This document shows positions 33,335-44,754 of a stretch of 64,000 nucleotides of DNA, one piece after another. Position 1 is the first letter of the stretch. Each line of letters opens with the position of its first letter. Made by a program: the position numbers and the translations under genes. The notes under the pieces are model-generated. The model saw only the letters and a program-made list of their open reading frames with translations. It ran no database searches and was not told the DNA's origin. Origin of the DNA: Ailurus styani (taxonomy: Eukaryota; Chordata; Mammalia; Carnivora; Ailuridae); contig LNAC01001209.1 of assembly GCA_002007465.1 (NCBI GenBank), forward strand, positions 98,710-162,709, read 5' to 3'.

Positions 33335-34179
33335 GCAGAGCCCCTTGGATATGTGTTTTGAAAAAAGTTGCTGTGGCCAATGTCAAAGAGGTTACTACCT
33401 ATGTTCCTTTCTAAGATTTTGATGGATTCCCGTCTCACACTGAGGTCTTCATCCATTTCTCAATGGGGAAAAGCTGAGAGCCTTTCCCTTAAGATCAGGA
33501 ACTTGACAAGGATGCCCACTCTCACCACTAATGTTTAACATAGTATTGGAAATCATAACAGCAACAAAACAAAATGAAAAGGTATTCAAATTGGCAAAGA
33601 ACTCAAACTTTCTCTCTTTGCAGAGGACATGATACTTTATGTGGAAAACCTAAAAAGACTCTACCCCCAAATTATGAGAACTCATACAGCAGTTCAGTCA
33701 TGTGACAGGATACAATATCAATGCACAGAAATCAGTTGCTTTCCTATATACTAACAATGTAACTGCAGAAGGAGAAATTAGGGAATAAATTCCATTTATA
33801 ATTGCACCAAAAACCTTAGGATACCTTAGAATAAACTTAACCAAAGAGGTAAAGGGTCTATACTCTAGAAACTATAGAACACTTATGAAAGAAATTGAGG
33901 AAGATACAAAGAGATGGAAAAATATTCCATGCTCATGGATTGGAAGAACAAACATTGTTAAAATGTCTAAGTAAGTGTTGAAAAAGAAAAACAAAGCTGA
34001 GGGCATCACATTGCCTGATTTCAAGCTGTATTACAAAGCTGTGATCACCAAGACAGTATGGTACTGGAACAAAAACAGACACATAGAGCAGTGAAACAGA
34101 ATACAGAACCCAGAAATGGACCCTCAACTCCATGGTCAACTAATCTTTGACAAAACAGGAAAAAACATCCAATGGTAAC

Positions 34180-35000
34180 TATCCAATGCTAACTCTATTT
34201 GGGAAGTGAATTCAAAGAGAACCTCCAAAGGGACATGAAATTTTAGTTGTTAGTACTAATTTGAGCCACTGTTGTTAGCATATTAGGATTCCAATGCCAA
34301 TTCCTGAACAATTCCTGTTCAACCACAGCTCTTTTATCAAGAAGACTTTATTATGTCCAAACACAAGTCTCTTTTGCCCTGAACTGTGTCTCAAATGAAC
34401 AACAGCCTTAATCAGATTATACCATTTCTAATCATTTCAAAGTCTTTGAATGTCCACGGTCAGTGTTTCCGAAGCTGTCAAGTAAGATGACAAATTCTCG
34501 GGAATTGTTTAGGGATCATCTGGGGGCATTGTCATTGTCCGGGGCATGACTTTCAGAGGAATACCTGTCTTCTCAATTAGAGACCTCTCACATGCAAGTT
34601 CTTTTCAATTCCTGTCTTCACTGGATGCGCATGGTTAATGAAAAAATACTTCGTTTGCTGCATTGTTCCTGCCATACGGCTCCTGGAAAGTAATTTATTT
34701 AGTCACTGTGTTGTTTCTGAGTATTATAGTCTTCTTTACTCACTTTTAATGTGTAAAGTGCTTTAAAAACATTGCAACCATCAAAGGAAAAGATGCAGCA
34801 CAGCTTCTCATTCTCCAGCATTGCCACAGGGCTCAATAATCTATAGATCATGTAATAATTTCATTTAGCAGCACAATAAAAGTCAAATTAGTTTCCATGA
34901 GACAGTTATGTATGATAATCTGGATTACTGTGGCCTCCTACTGACTGTATTAGCATTGTAATGTTATTTCTGCTTCTGGGATTCTGGTGGAATTTTTTCC
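34180..35000. promoter_or_regulatory. Candidate conserved noncoding block
   Basis: About 800 bp without recognisable repeat between L1-rich regions, with dense A/T-core words typical of developmental enhancers ('gtaataatttcatttagcag', 'aaaagtcaaattagtttcca', 'cataggtaatg'-like TAAT cores). No frame of note. Repeat depletion inside such an L1-rich zone may reflect constraint, but no alignment was available. Confidence 0.2.
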
Positions 35001-35435
35001 TTCAGTTTATATTTATTGAATAATTATGAAAACTGAGTTCTTCAAGTCTTGAAGAAATGGATTTATACAAAAAAAATTAATGTGCAGTGATAACAATCTT
35101 AACTTTCAATGTATCATTTCTTTCCTTTAAAGAAGTTACTTTAACTGTCGGATTTTCAAAGTAGTTAAAATGTGCTTCACTGAGTTTGCAGCTGAAAAGT
35201 AGCAGTGAAAGCCTGTGTTTCTCTACCTGTTAGGGCTAGTGCTTGCCAGAGGCTTTCAAAGTCGTGTTGGAGTTCATATTATAATGACTAGGCTGTTAAG
35301 AATTTTTTTTTTAAACCTCTGGGCAATTTATATGGTTGCTAAAGCCCAGAACTTTTCAATGCAAATCCCAGTGGTCACTTCTGTAGAAATGGACAAACTT
35401 AATATTTATATGAAAATCCAAAAGAAGGAATAAAA
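35001..35435. other. Unique AT-rich sequence
   Basis: No repeat or gene recognised. Confidence 0.4.
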
Positions 35436-35439
35436 CAAC

Positions 35440-36150
35440 CAGAGGATTTAAAAAAATTAATTCTAGTATAGTTAACGTATAGTGTTGTATTAATTTCAGG
35501 TGTACAATAGAGTGATTTAACAATGTGATACATTACTCAGCGCTCATCACAGTAAGTGTATTCTTCATCCTCATCATCACTCTCACCCATCCCCACCCCC
35601 ACCTCCCCTCTGGTAATCAGCAGTTTGTTCTCTATGGTTAAGAGTCTGTTTCTAGGTTTGTCTTTTTTTGTTTTGGTTGGTTGGTTGTTTTGTTCCTTCA
35701 ATTCCACGAGTGAAATCATGGTTATTTGTCTTTCTCTGACTTTTTTCACTTAGCATTATATTCTCTAGATCCATCCATGTTGTTGCAAATGGCAAGGTTT
35801 TATTCTTTTTTATGGTTGAGTAATATTCTATTTTATGTACACACACACACACACGTGTGCGTGCACCACATCTTTATCCATTCATCTATTGATGAACACT
35901 TGGGCTGCTTCCACAATTTGGCTATTATAAATAATGCTGCAATAAATATAGGCGTACAAATGTCTCTTCAAATTAGTGTTTAAATGTTTTTGTATTCTTT
36001 GGGTAAATACCCACTAGTACAATTACTGAATAACTGGATTATAGGGTAATTCCACTTTTAATCTTTTGAGTAACCTCCATATTGTTTTCCACAGTGGCTA
36101 TACCAGCTTACGTTCTCACCAACCATGCATGAGGGGTCCTTAACAAAGCA
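35440..36150 (-). mobile_element. Old L1 3' end, minus strand
   Basis: 'aattctagtatagttaacgt' and 'ttaatttcaggtgtacaata' form the inverted L1 3' end. 'gttgttgcaaatggcaaggt' and 'ccatattgttttccacagtg' are inverted ORF2 C-terminus. Frames have several stops. A short (AC)n lies at about 35838-35854. Older than the 21/29 kb copies. Confidence 0.85.
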
Positions 36151-36179
36151 ATTTAAAAAAACCAAAAAACCCCCCAAAA

Positions 36180-37700
36180 AACAAAATTGGAGTTCTTGTT
36201 CCACCCAACTTCAACACCTAGTATAAAGCTGGAATAAATAAACAAGACAGTTTGATTTTGGTGAAAAGATAAGCATGTAGATCCATAGAACAATAGATAG
36301 TACAGAAATAACCCAAATATGTATGGTCAGCATATGTCAACATGCTTTTTGACAAATTGCACAAACAGTTCAGTGGGAAAAAGCAAAGTCTTTTCAACAA
36401 CTGGTGCTGGATCAATTGTCTATCCATGTGGAAAAAAATAATCATTATACCACATGATACACAAAGATTAATTTGAAATGGATCATAGGCCTAAAATTCT
36501 AAAACCTAAAATTCTAAAACTTCTAGAAGAAAATATTGGAGAAACAATTTTTTGGCCTCGTAGTAGAAAAAGGTTTCTTAAAACACAAAAACTAGGAACC
36601 ATGTAAGAAAAACTTGATAGGGATTAAAGTCAAAATTAAAAATGTTTGGTGTTTAAAAGACATCATTGGGAGGGTAGGGATAGGGTGGATGTGTTACGGA
36701 CATTGGGGAGGGTTAGTGCTATGGTGAGTGCTGTGAAAAGTGTAAGCCTGATGATTCACAGACCTGTACCCCTGGGGCAAATAAAAAATTTTAAATAAAT
36801 TTAAATAAAAGACATCATTAAAAAAAAGTCAAAAGACTGGGAGAAAACATTTGGCACACATATATTACATATTACATTAAAAATCCTTTTAATTCAAACA
36901 GACAACCTAACTTAAAATTCAAAAAATGTGATCAGATATTAACCAAAGAAAAGAGATACACAAATGCCTAAACACATGAAAAGATGTTCAACATCTTTAG
37001 TCATCAAAAAAATGAGACTTGAAACAAAATGATATTCTACTACATACCTGTTGGACTAAAATGAAAAAGACTGAGAACAGCAGGTGTTGACAGGGACAGG
37101 ACACACTGGAACTCTTGAATATTGCTAGTGAAAAAGTAAAATTGTTTACCCACCTTGAAAAATAGTTTGGTGGATTCTCTGAAAGTTACACGTATACTTA
37201 TCCTATAATCCAGATATTCTACTCTCAAGTATTTACCCAAGAGAAATGAAAGCATTTGTTTACAAAACACTAAAGCACAAATGCTTATAGCAGCTTTTTC
37301 TGTACCCCAAAACTAAAATAAACCAATTGAAGCATATCCATATGGTGGAATACTAATCAGCAATAAAAACAAATTTGGATATACAAAGAAAACAGAGGAC
37401 TCTCAAAAATTATTAGGTTGAGCAAACAACAAAAGAAAAAATATACTCCTTTTTGAGTATATTCATATAATTCACAATTCATATAATATTCTTCAAAATG
37501 AAAATAGCTTCATAATGATAAAAAGGTCAATGATGACCAGGAGAAAGAGGTAAGAAAGTGCTGAATTACAAAATGGCATGAGGACATTTGGGGGAGCTCT
37601 GAAAATGTTATTTGTGGTGGTGATTTCATTGGTATATCCATCTATTTAAACCCAACGTGTTGCACACTTTTTATTTTCATTATATCTCAATGAAATTGTA
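36180..37700 (+). mobile_element. Old L1 ORF2 C-terminus and 3' end, plus strand
   Basis: 'cacctagtataaagctggaa', 'tttgacaaattgcacaaaca', 'caacatctttagtcatcaaa', 'catatggtggaatactaatc' and 'tatatctcaatgaaattgta' follow L1 order to the 3' end. Many stops and indels show considerable age. It is separate from the minus-strand copy at its left because it has its own 3' end, and it carries the nested young L1 tail at 36668-36806. Confidence 0.82.
36668..36806 (+). mobile_element. 139-bp young L1 3' tail nested in old L1
   Basis: Begins inside the G-rich 3' UTR (GGGAGGGTAGGGATAGGGTGG) and ends CCCCTGGGGCAAATAAAAAAT plus A-rich tail. The TSD AAAAGACATCATT is perfect at 36655-36667 and 36807-36819. 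One of the shortest complete L1 insertions in the window. Confidence 0.95.
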
Positions 37701-37879
37701 AAAAGGGAGAGGGATGAAAGGTAGGGGAAGAAGGGAAGAGGGAGGGAAGAGGGGAGGACAAAGAGCAAGGGAAGAACTCAGTATAACTTAAAAATGTCTA
37801 AGAAAATTTCATTTAAATGATAATAATGAGTAGGTACCAACTGGAAATACATGAAGCAGGAACACTACTATCATTAATC

Positions 37880-38030
37880 ATGAATCCCTGGGCAAACTGC
37901 TTTATCTGGGGCACACTTTTCTCAGCTGAAAACAGGGGACAGTAATGATTCCCCTCATAGTACTGTTGTGAGGCTATGAAACAGGATTCATGAAATGTGC
38001 TAAACATAAAATAGTGCTAAAAGAATTCTA
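37880..38030 (+). repeat. MIR (ancient SINE)
   Basis: 'tgaatccctgggcaaactgc', 'ttttctcagctgaaaacagg', 'cagtaatgattcccctcata', 'gtactgttgtgaggctatga', then 'gtgctaaacataaaatagtg'. Good match to the MIR 3' half. Confidence 0.75.
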
Positions 38031-38534
38031 TGTATTGTCTTCTGTTGATAATACGAAGCCAAGACTTAGCCCTCCCTGAGAACTGACATTTTAGTGACAT
38101 AGGCTATGGAATGAACCAGAGTTGAAAGATTATCCAATTCAAAGACATTTGATGGAATTTGAAAGTAGCTCATACAAATCAAATCAGGAGGACTCCAGAG
38201 TTTTTCAAACTTTTGTTATCATCACCCTAAAGATGCTGTGTAATTTGTTTCCAATCTTCTCCCCCACCTTTCTCCATTAAGGGTCACACACCATTCTGAC
38301 ATCTAGGATTTTTTTACCTCACCCCCCCAATTTTTTTTTCCTTTTTAGGTAATATTGCCCCTTCCCCGCCCACTTAAAAATAATATACCCTATACTAAGT
38401 TGAAGAGGCTACACTTTACATAATGATTTAATTGGCAAAATATATGTGAACATTTGGTAGCAATATAATTTATCATCCAAACAAGACCTCTTTTGAGAGA
38501 GAAAAGTGGTGCTATTAATCATTATACAAGGATA

Positions 38535-38647
38535 AGGAGCACCTGGGTGGCTACCTTGGCTAAGCATTGATCTCAGCTCAGGTCTTGATCTCAGGGTTTG
38601 AGTTCAAGGTCACCCTGGGTGTGGACCCTACTTCAAAAAAAATAGTA
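38535..38647 (+). mobile_element. Short tRNA-derived SINE variant
   Basis: Head GGAGCACCTGGGTGGCTACC with 'gctcaggtcttgatctcagg' and 'gagttcaaggtcaccctggg', ending CTACTTCAAAAAAAATAG with no CT-rich body. Near-perfect 14-bp TSD (attatacaaggata at 38521-38534, attacacaaggata at 38648-38661). Only about 110 bp, so it is a shorter and older type than the CT-rich CanSINEs. Confidence 0.88.
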
Positions 38648-38849
38648 ATTACACAAGGATATGAGATAATAGAAAAAATATATATACACTGGCCTCTGCC
38701 CCTGGCATAGGAACATATCTGTGTTCCTGGCACAGAGTTCCTAAAACCCTTGTGATTTTCCACGTGAAAAGAGCACTAGGAACATCTTTTGTTCTATTGA
38801 GGCCACTGTGGGTGGGTTTCTGGATGGCTCCAGGTTGAGGACTAATCAC

Positions 38850-39510
38850 CGGAAAGATCAAGCCATGATTAGAAGGTTGGAATTTTCAGCTCCACCCGTC
38901 ATCTACCAGACAGGAAAGAAGGGCTGGAAATGGAGTTAATAACTCATGTCTCCACTGGGAAGCATCCATAAATCCCAATAGTAGGGGGTTCAGTGAGCTT
39001 CCAGACTGGGATTCACATCCACACTGGGATGGTGGTACACCCCATCTCTACAGAAACAGAAGCTCCTGGGCCCGAGACCTCATCCTATGTATCTCTTTAT
39101 CTGGATGTTCATTTGTATCCTTTGTCATAGCCTTTAAGAAACTGGTAAATATAAAAAAGTGTTGCCCTGAGTTCTGTGAGCTCTTCTAGCAAATTAAATT
39201 GAGTCCTAGGAGGGGGTCACTGGAACCTTCACTTGTAGCCAAATGGAACAGAAGTTGTAAGTAACAAGAGATCTACTACTTTTGATTGGCATCTCAAGTC
39301 AGGAGTGGGTCAGTCTTGTGAGATACTGAGCCCTTAGGCTGTGGAATCTGACAGAGCTCCAGGTAGACAGTGTCAGAATTGAGTGAAATCCTAGGACACC
39401 GAGTCGGTGTCATAGAAAATGGCTCCACGTGGGAAAACCCTCCACAAATTTGGTGACCAGGAAGGTCAGCAGTGTTCTGTGTGACCCGTAAAGGAGACAC
39501 AGGATAGAAG
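38850..39510 (+). mobile_element. Old LTR-like repeat block
   Basis: 'ttgccctgagttctgtgagc', 'tcttctagcaaattaaattg', 'aggagggggtcactggaacc', 'ggctgtggaatctgacagag', 'ctccaggtagacagtgtcag', 'ccacaaatttggtgaccagg' follow the order of a common mammalian LTR consensus that I recognise but cannot name. No coding internal region is adjacent. Confidence 0.5.
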
Positions 39511-40095
39511 AAACATGGTGAGGAAGAACTGGGTCCTTTCCTACACAGGAAAGAAAAAAATAAATAAAAATAAAAAAACCCGAAACAAACAGAAACAGAG
39601 TTTCTACAAGAGGACAAACTCAGACTCTCTCAGGCAAGCTAGGAATTGTGTGATTACTCTAGGTAAATATTTAAAGCATATATCTGATAACTATTGGCAT
39701 ATATTCATCTCTTAATCCTAGCTAGGTATCTTGGATTTGTAATCTGGAAACTGAAATGGTTTTCAATGGAAGCCTGAGTAATTGGTGGAATTTTGCATTG
39801 TTTCTAGATCTCAACCTCACTGTGTTGTCTCGCCAGAACTTTAAAATCCTCCTTACAAAAGACATTTTTGACTTGTGTTAACAAACAATCATATGTGTCC
39901 AAAGTCGGATTCCTATGCTATACTGTTGGACCATCATTTGGAGTAATATATGGCGCCATTAAATTATCTATTTACTTCAAAATTGGTGATTAAAGGGAAA
40001 TAATTAAATATCCATACTGTATTTTCACCAGAAGCTGTTTTAGGGAACTAAATGAACCACAACTGTTGAAGAAAAATTCTCTTTTAAAAAATAAA
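39511..40095. other. A-rich then unique sequence
   Basis: An A-rich run AAAAAAATAAATAAAAATAAA at about 39553-39577 may be a retrotransposon tail. The remainder shows no feature. Confidence 0.4.
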
Positions 40096-40149
40096 GGATG
40101 GTTGCTCATGTAGAAAGCATGATAGAACCCCATGCCCTCCTCCCCACAG

Positions 40150-40475
40150 CTAATATTATCAAAGTGGCACGTTCCCAGTTTCTCAATTTAGTTCATGCAA
40201 TCCCTCCTGCCCAAAACCTTCCTCCCTCTTCTCCATTTATGTCATCAAATTCTTTACAGCTCAGTGTGCTCTCTGACCTCTGAATGGGGTTTCCAGCGGG
40301 CAGCACCCTATGTGACCCTTGCTACTGAAACCCTTTGGCAATTACTTTGTGTTTGCCCTCCAGTCCCACGGACTGATCAGTTTCTACAGTGAGGACATTT
40401 TATCTGTTACAGACATCTACATCTCCAGTGATTTGCACAATGTGTGTATACAAATATTTTGTTGATAATAGTGGA
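40150..40475 (+). repeat. Possible L2 LINE 3' fragment
   Basis: 'gttcatgcaatccctcctgc', 'ccaaaaccttcctccctctt', 'tgtgctctctgacctctgaa', 'tttcatcatctgttac'-like spacing and 'cctctgtgtttgccctccag'-like phrases resemble a heavily worn L2. Identification is weak. Confidence 0.35.
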
Positions 40476-40859
40476 TTCATCCACCCAAAACAAAACAAAA
40501 CAAAACCCCACCGTAAAAATAGAAAATAATTTTTCAACAATTCGTAGAATTTTTGATTTGGTAAAGACTTATCATTTGGCATGAAACCCATTAGGTGATT
40601 TTTTGATGAGGAGCTGTGTGATTGAATGGGGGGCAGAATAACATCAAACTGATTACTGTCTTGTCACAAGGCAAAACATAGGAGTAATAGAGGGATACAT
40701 CAGCCATATACATTGCTAATGATGAGACATTAATTACTTTGTGTCTTCTCATAGGTTGCAACATGTGGTATATAAAAGCACTTCAAACATATGCTCAATA
40801 TAAATGCTTAATTCTAACTCAAGACTTTAGAGACAATTTCCAAGGCATTGCAAATTCAG

Positions 40860-41045
40860 GGACGCCTGGGTGGCTCAGTTGGCTAAGCAGCTGCCTTCGG
40901 CTCAGGTCATGATCCCAGCGTGCTGGGATCGAGTCCATCATGGACTCCTTGCTCGGCAGGGAGACGGCTTCTCTCTCTCCCTCTGCCTGCCACTCTGCCT
41001 GCTTGTGCTCTCTCTCTCTCTCTCTGACAAATAAATAAAATCTCA
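40860..41045 (+). mobile_element. CanSINE
   Basis: GGGACGCCTGGGTGGCTCAG head, 'ggtcatgatcccagcgtgct', CT-rich body and GACAAATAAATAAAATCTC tail. The TSD is imperfect (gcattgcaaatt before, gcactgcaaatt after). The minus frames of 95-118 codons over it are repeat artefacts. Confidence 0.96.
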
Positions 41046-41439
41046 AAGCACTGCAAATTTGGAAAGCAGAAAAGTGCAAAAAAAAAAAAAAAGTCCCTAC
41101 GAAGAAATAGACAAGTCCAGAAATGATATTCCTCAGGAAATGGTAGGGTTTTATTTTTTTTAATGTCTCTGCCATTAAAAATGAAACAAAACACTTTCCT
41201 AGAACAATAGAAAAATGAATGGATGTATAACCGTATGTGATGTTTGGTCCTGGATTGATTCTGGTTTGGACCTCTAACTAGAAGGACTGTTTTTGAAACA
41301 ACTGAAGGAATTTCAACATGAGCAGGATAAAGAGGATATTAAAGGATTACTAGGGGTTACTGTGACCATGCTGTTGAAACTACATGGGAAATGCTATTTT
41401 TTTTTTAAAGATTTGTACTGACGTTGTTGTTTTGTTTTT

Positions 41440-41605
41440 TAAGATTTTATTTGTGAGAGAGCAAGCGAGCACACAGGAGCAGCAGCAGGGGAAGGGAGAG
41501 AGGGAGATAAGCAGACTCCCCAGTGAGTCCAGAGCCCCATGTGAGGCTGGATCCCAGGACCCTGAGATCATGACCAGAGCTGAAATTGGAAGTTGATACC
41601 CGCTA
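41440..41605 (-). mobile_element. CanSINE, minus strand, worn
   Basis: TTTTTTAAGATTTTATTTGTG, GA-rich section, 'aagcagactccccagtgagt', 'ggatcccaggaccctgagat' and 'catgaccagagctgaaattg'. The head is not preserved. A second T-run with AAAGATTTG just to the left (41398-41415) may be another truncated SINE. Confidence 0.82.
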
Positions 41606-42610
41606 CTATATACCATGCGCTTTCATGAGGGAGCGACAATATCTCAGAGATAAAAAGGCTATTAGATACTTATTTAAACTTATCTGAATTTGCTTTAGGA
41701 AGTAAGTCAACATATCACGTACTATCATGTTCCAAGTTGTACATTCTGCTCTGTTCTTAGGGCCCAGGTTCATTGGCTCTCCCTTAGTTCCATGTACTTA
41801 ACCTCTCCCCCCCCCAAAGCTGACCTCCAAGTATGAATATTGCAATGGAAAATCCATCATTCTGCCTGCATTTTCAGAGTACTTGGCCATAATGCTCAAT
41901 TTTCTACATACGTTCCTTCGTATCCAGCTTTCATCCAATTTGAGGGTCAGGCATAATCATGTGTAACTTACATGACAAATAAAAAACCAAAAGCTCTCTT
42001 TGTAAGATTAGGCAGCTTGTTTCACAATGTGTCCAAAGCTCTGTGGCTCATACTTTTTATTAAGTCGATTGCATAATACATTAAGCCATCTTCAAATCAC
42101 CCTACTTTTTTTTTTAAGATCCCGGTATGGCTAGAGAGATTGATCACTGGGAGAGAATTCCACATTAGAAAAGACAATCCATCTTCCAGGGTTTCAGGAC
42201 TGGCTACCATAGACTCCCATTCATCTGAAACATAGTTCTCCGTTCCTAAGTATCAGGTCATTCCCTGTGACTGCATCAGCTATTACCTGGGAGCTCCTGC
42301 CAGGCCAGATTGCTCATCTCCATGCTTCAGCACATTTTTAAAGCACCTTTTCATCCTTCTCACTTGCAGCTGCCTCACTTCAGTTCACTAGACAGCATCA
42401 TCTGAGTACCCTGTTATCTTAGTGCTTCCGTGTGTGTCCAGCTCAGCAAGTGCTCTGCACCACAGAACATCATTTCAGGGCTGGGACTGGGCTCATCCGG
42501 ACAGGGATCCTTTTGTGGCATGTTTCATTAGGCATAAAGGAGAATAAAGAAAAGGAGGAAAACAGGCATGTGTCTGCTTCACAGGCTCGGTTTATGGCAG
42601 GAACGGAAGA
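41606..42610. other. Unique sequence
   Basis: No repeat or gene recognised. Confidence 0.45.
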
Positions 42611-42611
42611 A

Positions 42612-42712
42612 TGCAGTAAGGGGAGGAAGAGAAGGAACTAAGGAAGGGAGGAAGAAAGGAAGTGGGGGGGATTACTGGAGGAGGAGGGGAAAAAGAGAGG
42701 AGAGAAGACAGA
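42612..42712. repeat. GA-rich low-complexity tract
   Basis: Runs of GGAAG and GAGGA units. The overlapping 69-72 codon frames are low-complexity artefacts. Confidence 0.8.
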
Positions 42713-43043
42713 GCACTTGTGCAGAAGGAGAACTGACTTTATCCCTCACTTCAGGCTGTACCTCCTGCCAGGTTTTACTCTCCTAGAAAGAAAGGAAACA
42801 CAACTTGACATTCTCGGGTCACCATTCTGTTAAGGCTATAACGTGTTTGTTTTAGGTTCTGCTTAATTGCTAGTTACGTCCACCCGGTCCTGTAAAACTA
42901 TCCTTTGAGTTTCTTTTATTCCAGATGTATATAAATAAGTAAATGGATTAGAAAAAAATGTCATTAGTATTATGCAGTTTACCAAATAATTACCTTAAAT
43001 GCCACAGAGAGAAAGTGAAAGCAGCAATGTAGAGTGAACAGTA

Positions 43044-43254
43044 TTTTTTTAAGAGTTGAGGGGGGGAGTGAAGGAAGGAGAGAGGGAGGGGGAGAGGGAG
43101 GGGGAGGAGGAGGGAGGGAGAGAGAGAATATTTCAAGCAAGCTTCACACCCAGCACAGAGCGCAACAGAGGGCTCATCTCACAATCCTGAGATCATGGCC
43201 TGAGCCAAAATCAAGAGCTGGACACTTAACCAACTGATCCACCCAGGCAGTCCT
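43044..43254 (-). mobile_element. CanSINE, minus strand, with expanded (GGGA)n
   Basis: TTTTTTTAAGAG, then a long GGGAGGGGGAGA purine tract at about 43062-43126, then 'caatcctgagatcatggcct', 'gagccaaaatcaagagctgg' and the inverted head GATCCACCCAGGCAGTCC. Old copy. Confidence 0.88.
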
Positions 43255-44159
43255 AGAGTGCGCAAAATTGATGTTGACACTTGTCCACCGAGAACATGGT
43301 AAATCACCATTCAAGGGCATCAGTAATGAACTTTTTGTTTTTGTACATTCCCGACCTTATTCTGGCTCCCTGCCATTTGTTAAGTATCTGTGCTGTTCTT
43401 GATCTTTGCCAAAATGGGCTATGTTCAAGACTATGGCTTTGAAAATAAATGCAGAGAATTCTCAGTCTCTATGCCAGTAATTGCAAAAAGTCAGGATTTC
43501 AAGATAGTCTTTATCGATTGTAAATTCATAGCCCTACTTATCGTTCTTCTGATTTCTTATTTTATGTTAAAAGCTTTATTTCTTTCAGTGCTTTCATCAC
43601 AAAATGACTGTTACTAGTTACCCCCAAAGGACAACTTTCTCTGCTCTGCCTTCTGATGTGATAGTTGAAGAAATTCTATAAACTTCCTGTCTTTGCATAG
43701 GAAGAAAGGATTTTCAACTTGAATATTAAGGGAAAAAACCTACCCCATTAGGCAGAAGCCAAGGACTTTATGCAACTCCCCCTGCTAGATTATAAATTAA
43801 TTCTTCTCCTTTCCCCCTAATGTTTCCTCTCCACTTTCAGCAAGCAGCTTAGTCGGTATCACTGCTTTTTTTCTATTTAAAATTTTCATGTCTTAAAGTG
43901 TGGGCTCTCTTATCATGGGATGATAGTTATTCCATGTATAAGGCATGATATTGTCAGGTACAATCCCAGGGGTCTTTTAAGGGAAAGACCTCATCCAACA
44001 ATAAGGGAAAGTCGGTTACTCAGAAATCATAAACTATGCCATTCATCACCACTAATGATAAATAACAGTGAGACCTGACAATTTTGAGAAATTTGTGCAA
44101 CAATTACTTAGAATTTAAAAAGTCTTCCTTTTGGTTATTCTTCCAGATAACTCAAATTC
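43255..44159. other. Unique AT-rich sequence
   Basis: No feature recognised; a 75-codon frame at 43390-43617 has no supporting evidence. Confidence 0.45.
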
Positions 44160-44754
44160 TATTTCTTATTTAAAAAATAAAATTGCAGTCCAAGTCATGA
44201 CAATCTCCTGAAATAACATGCCATAACAGAGCTAAATACATTATAGGAAAAAAAAGAGTATCTTCTCCATTTTAGGTAAATATAAAGTCAAGTTTTTAAT
44301 ATTTCTGATTCTTAAAGAATTCTTGAAAGGAACACTTTTGATAGGGAAACATTCTATTCTTAGAAGGGAAATATGAGATATCAAAACTGAGTTGTTTTTC
44401 TAATCCAAAGGTAGACATTAGTATCATCTAGTGTCTGAAAAATACACATTCCTGAGNTATTTCTTATTTAAAAAATAAAATTGCAGTCCGAGTCATGACA
44501 ATCTCCTGAAATAACATGCCATAACAGAGCTAAATACATTATAGGAAAAAAAAGAGTATCTTCTCCATTTTAGGTAAATATAAAGTCAAGTTTTTAATAT
44601 TTCTGATTCTTAAAGAATTCTTGAAAGGAACACTTTTGATAGGGAAACATTCTATTCTTAGAAGGGAAATATGAGATATCAAAACTGAGTTGTTTTTCTA
44701 ATCCAAAGGTAGACATTAGTATCATCTAGTGTCTGAAAAATACACATTCCTGAG
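44160..44754. other. Assembly N (44457) flanked by 297-bp duplicate
   Basis: 44160-44456 and 44458-44754 are both 297 bp and almost identical, with one visible difference near the start (gtcc-a/g-agtcatgac). A single N separates them. The second copy continues into unique sequence, as expected for an unmerged overlap of two haplotype contigs. Confidence 0.95.

Larger units (their letters stand above)
32966..33347 (-). pseudogene. Unidentified processed retrocopy inserted in old L1
   Basis: On the minus strand a GC-rich sequence ends in a poly(A)-like tail (plus-strand TTTTTGTTTTGTTGTTTTG). It splits the old L1 at its 'gatatgtgtttt' site: TSD 32954-32965 and 33348-33359, extendable to ttagatatgtgtttt / ttggatatgtgtttt. 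This is the mark of L1-mediated copying of a polyadenylated RNA. The body ('ggcccagcccttcaggaact', 'gtgacccccagtgataatga') matches no repeat or gene I recognise. Allowing for the artefact duplications, the true length is near 280 bp. Confidence 0.7.
31768..34176. mobile_element. Older 5'-inverted carnivoran L1, interrupted by a retrocopy
   Basis: Left part (31768 to about 33466, minus strand) runs from the poly(T)/'aacagtacataattagtttt' 3' end back through ORF2, with frames such as 32131-32382 and 32398-32625. Right part (about 33467-34176, plus strand) is ORF2 upstream of that, from 'gatgcccactctcaccacta' to 'ggaccctcaactccatggtc'. The two parts nearly abut in L1 order, with perhaps 80-100 bp lost, which fits one twin-primed insertion. 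Frames are broken by stops. It contains the insert at 32966-33347 and three single-N artefacts. Confidence 0.85.

Noticed and set aside
35440..37700. One large inverted L1 like the copy at 31.8 kb
   Set aside because: Both parts include their own 3' ends, so two separate L1 insertions fit better than twin priming.
40819..41194. 118- and 95-codon minus frames
   Set aside because: Antisense of the CanSINE at 40860-41045 plus poly(T) sequence.
44160..44754. Genuine tandem segmental duplication
   Set aside because: The single N between near-identical copies and continuation of only the second copy make an assembly artefact far more likely.
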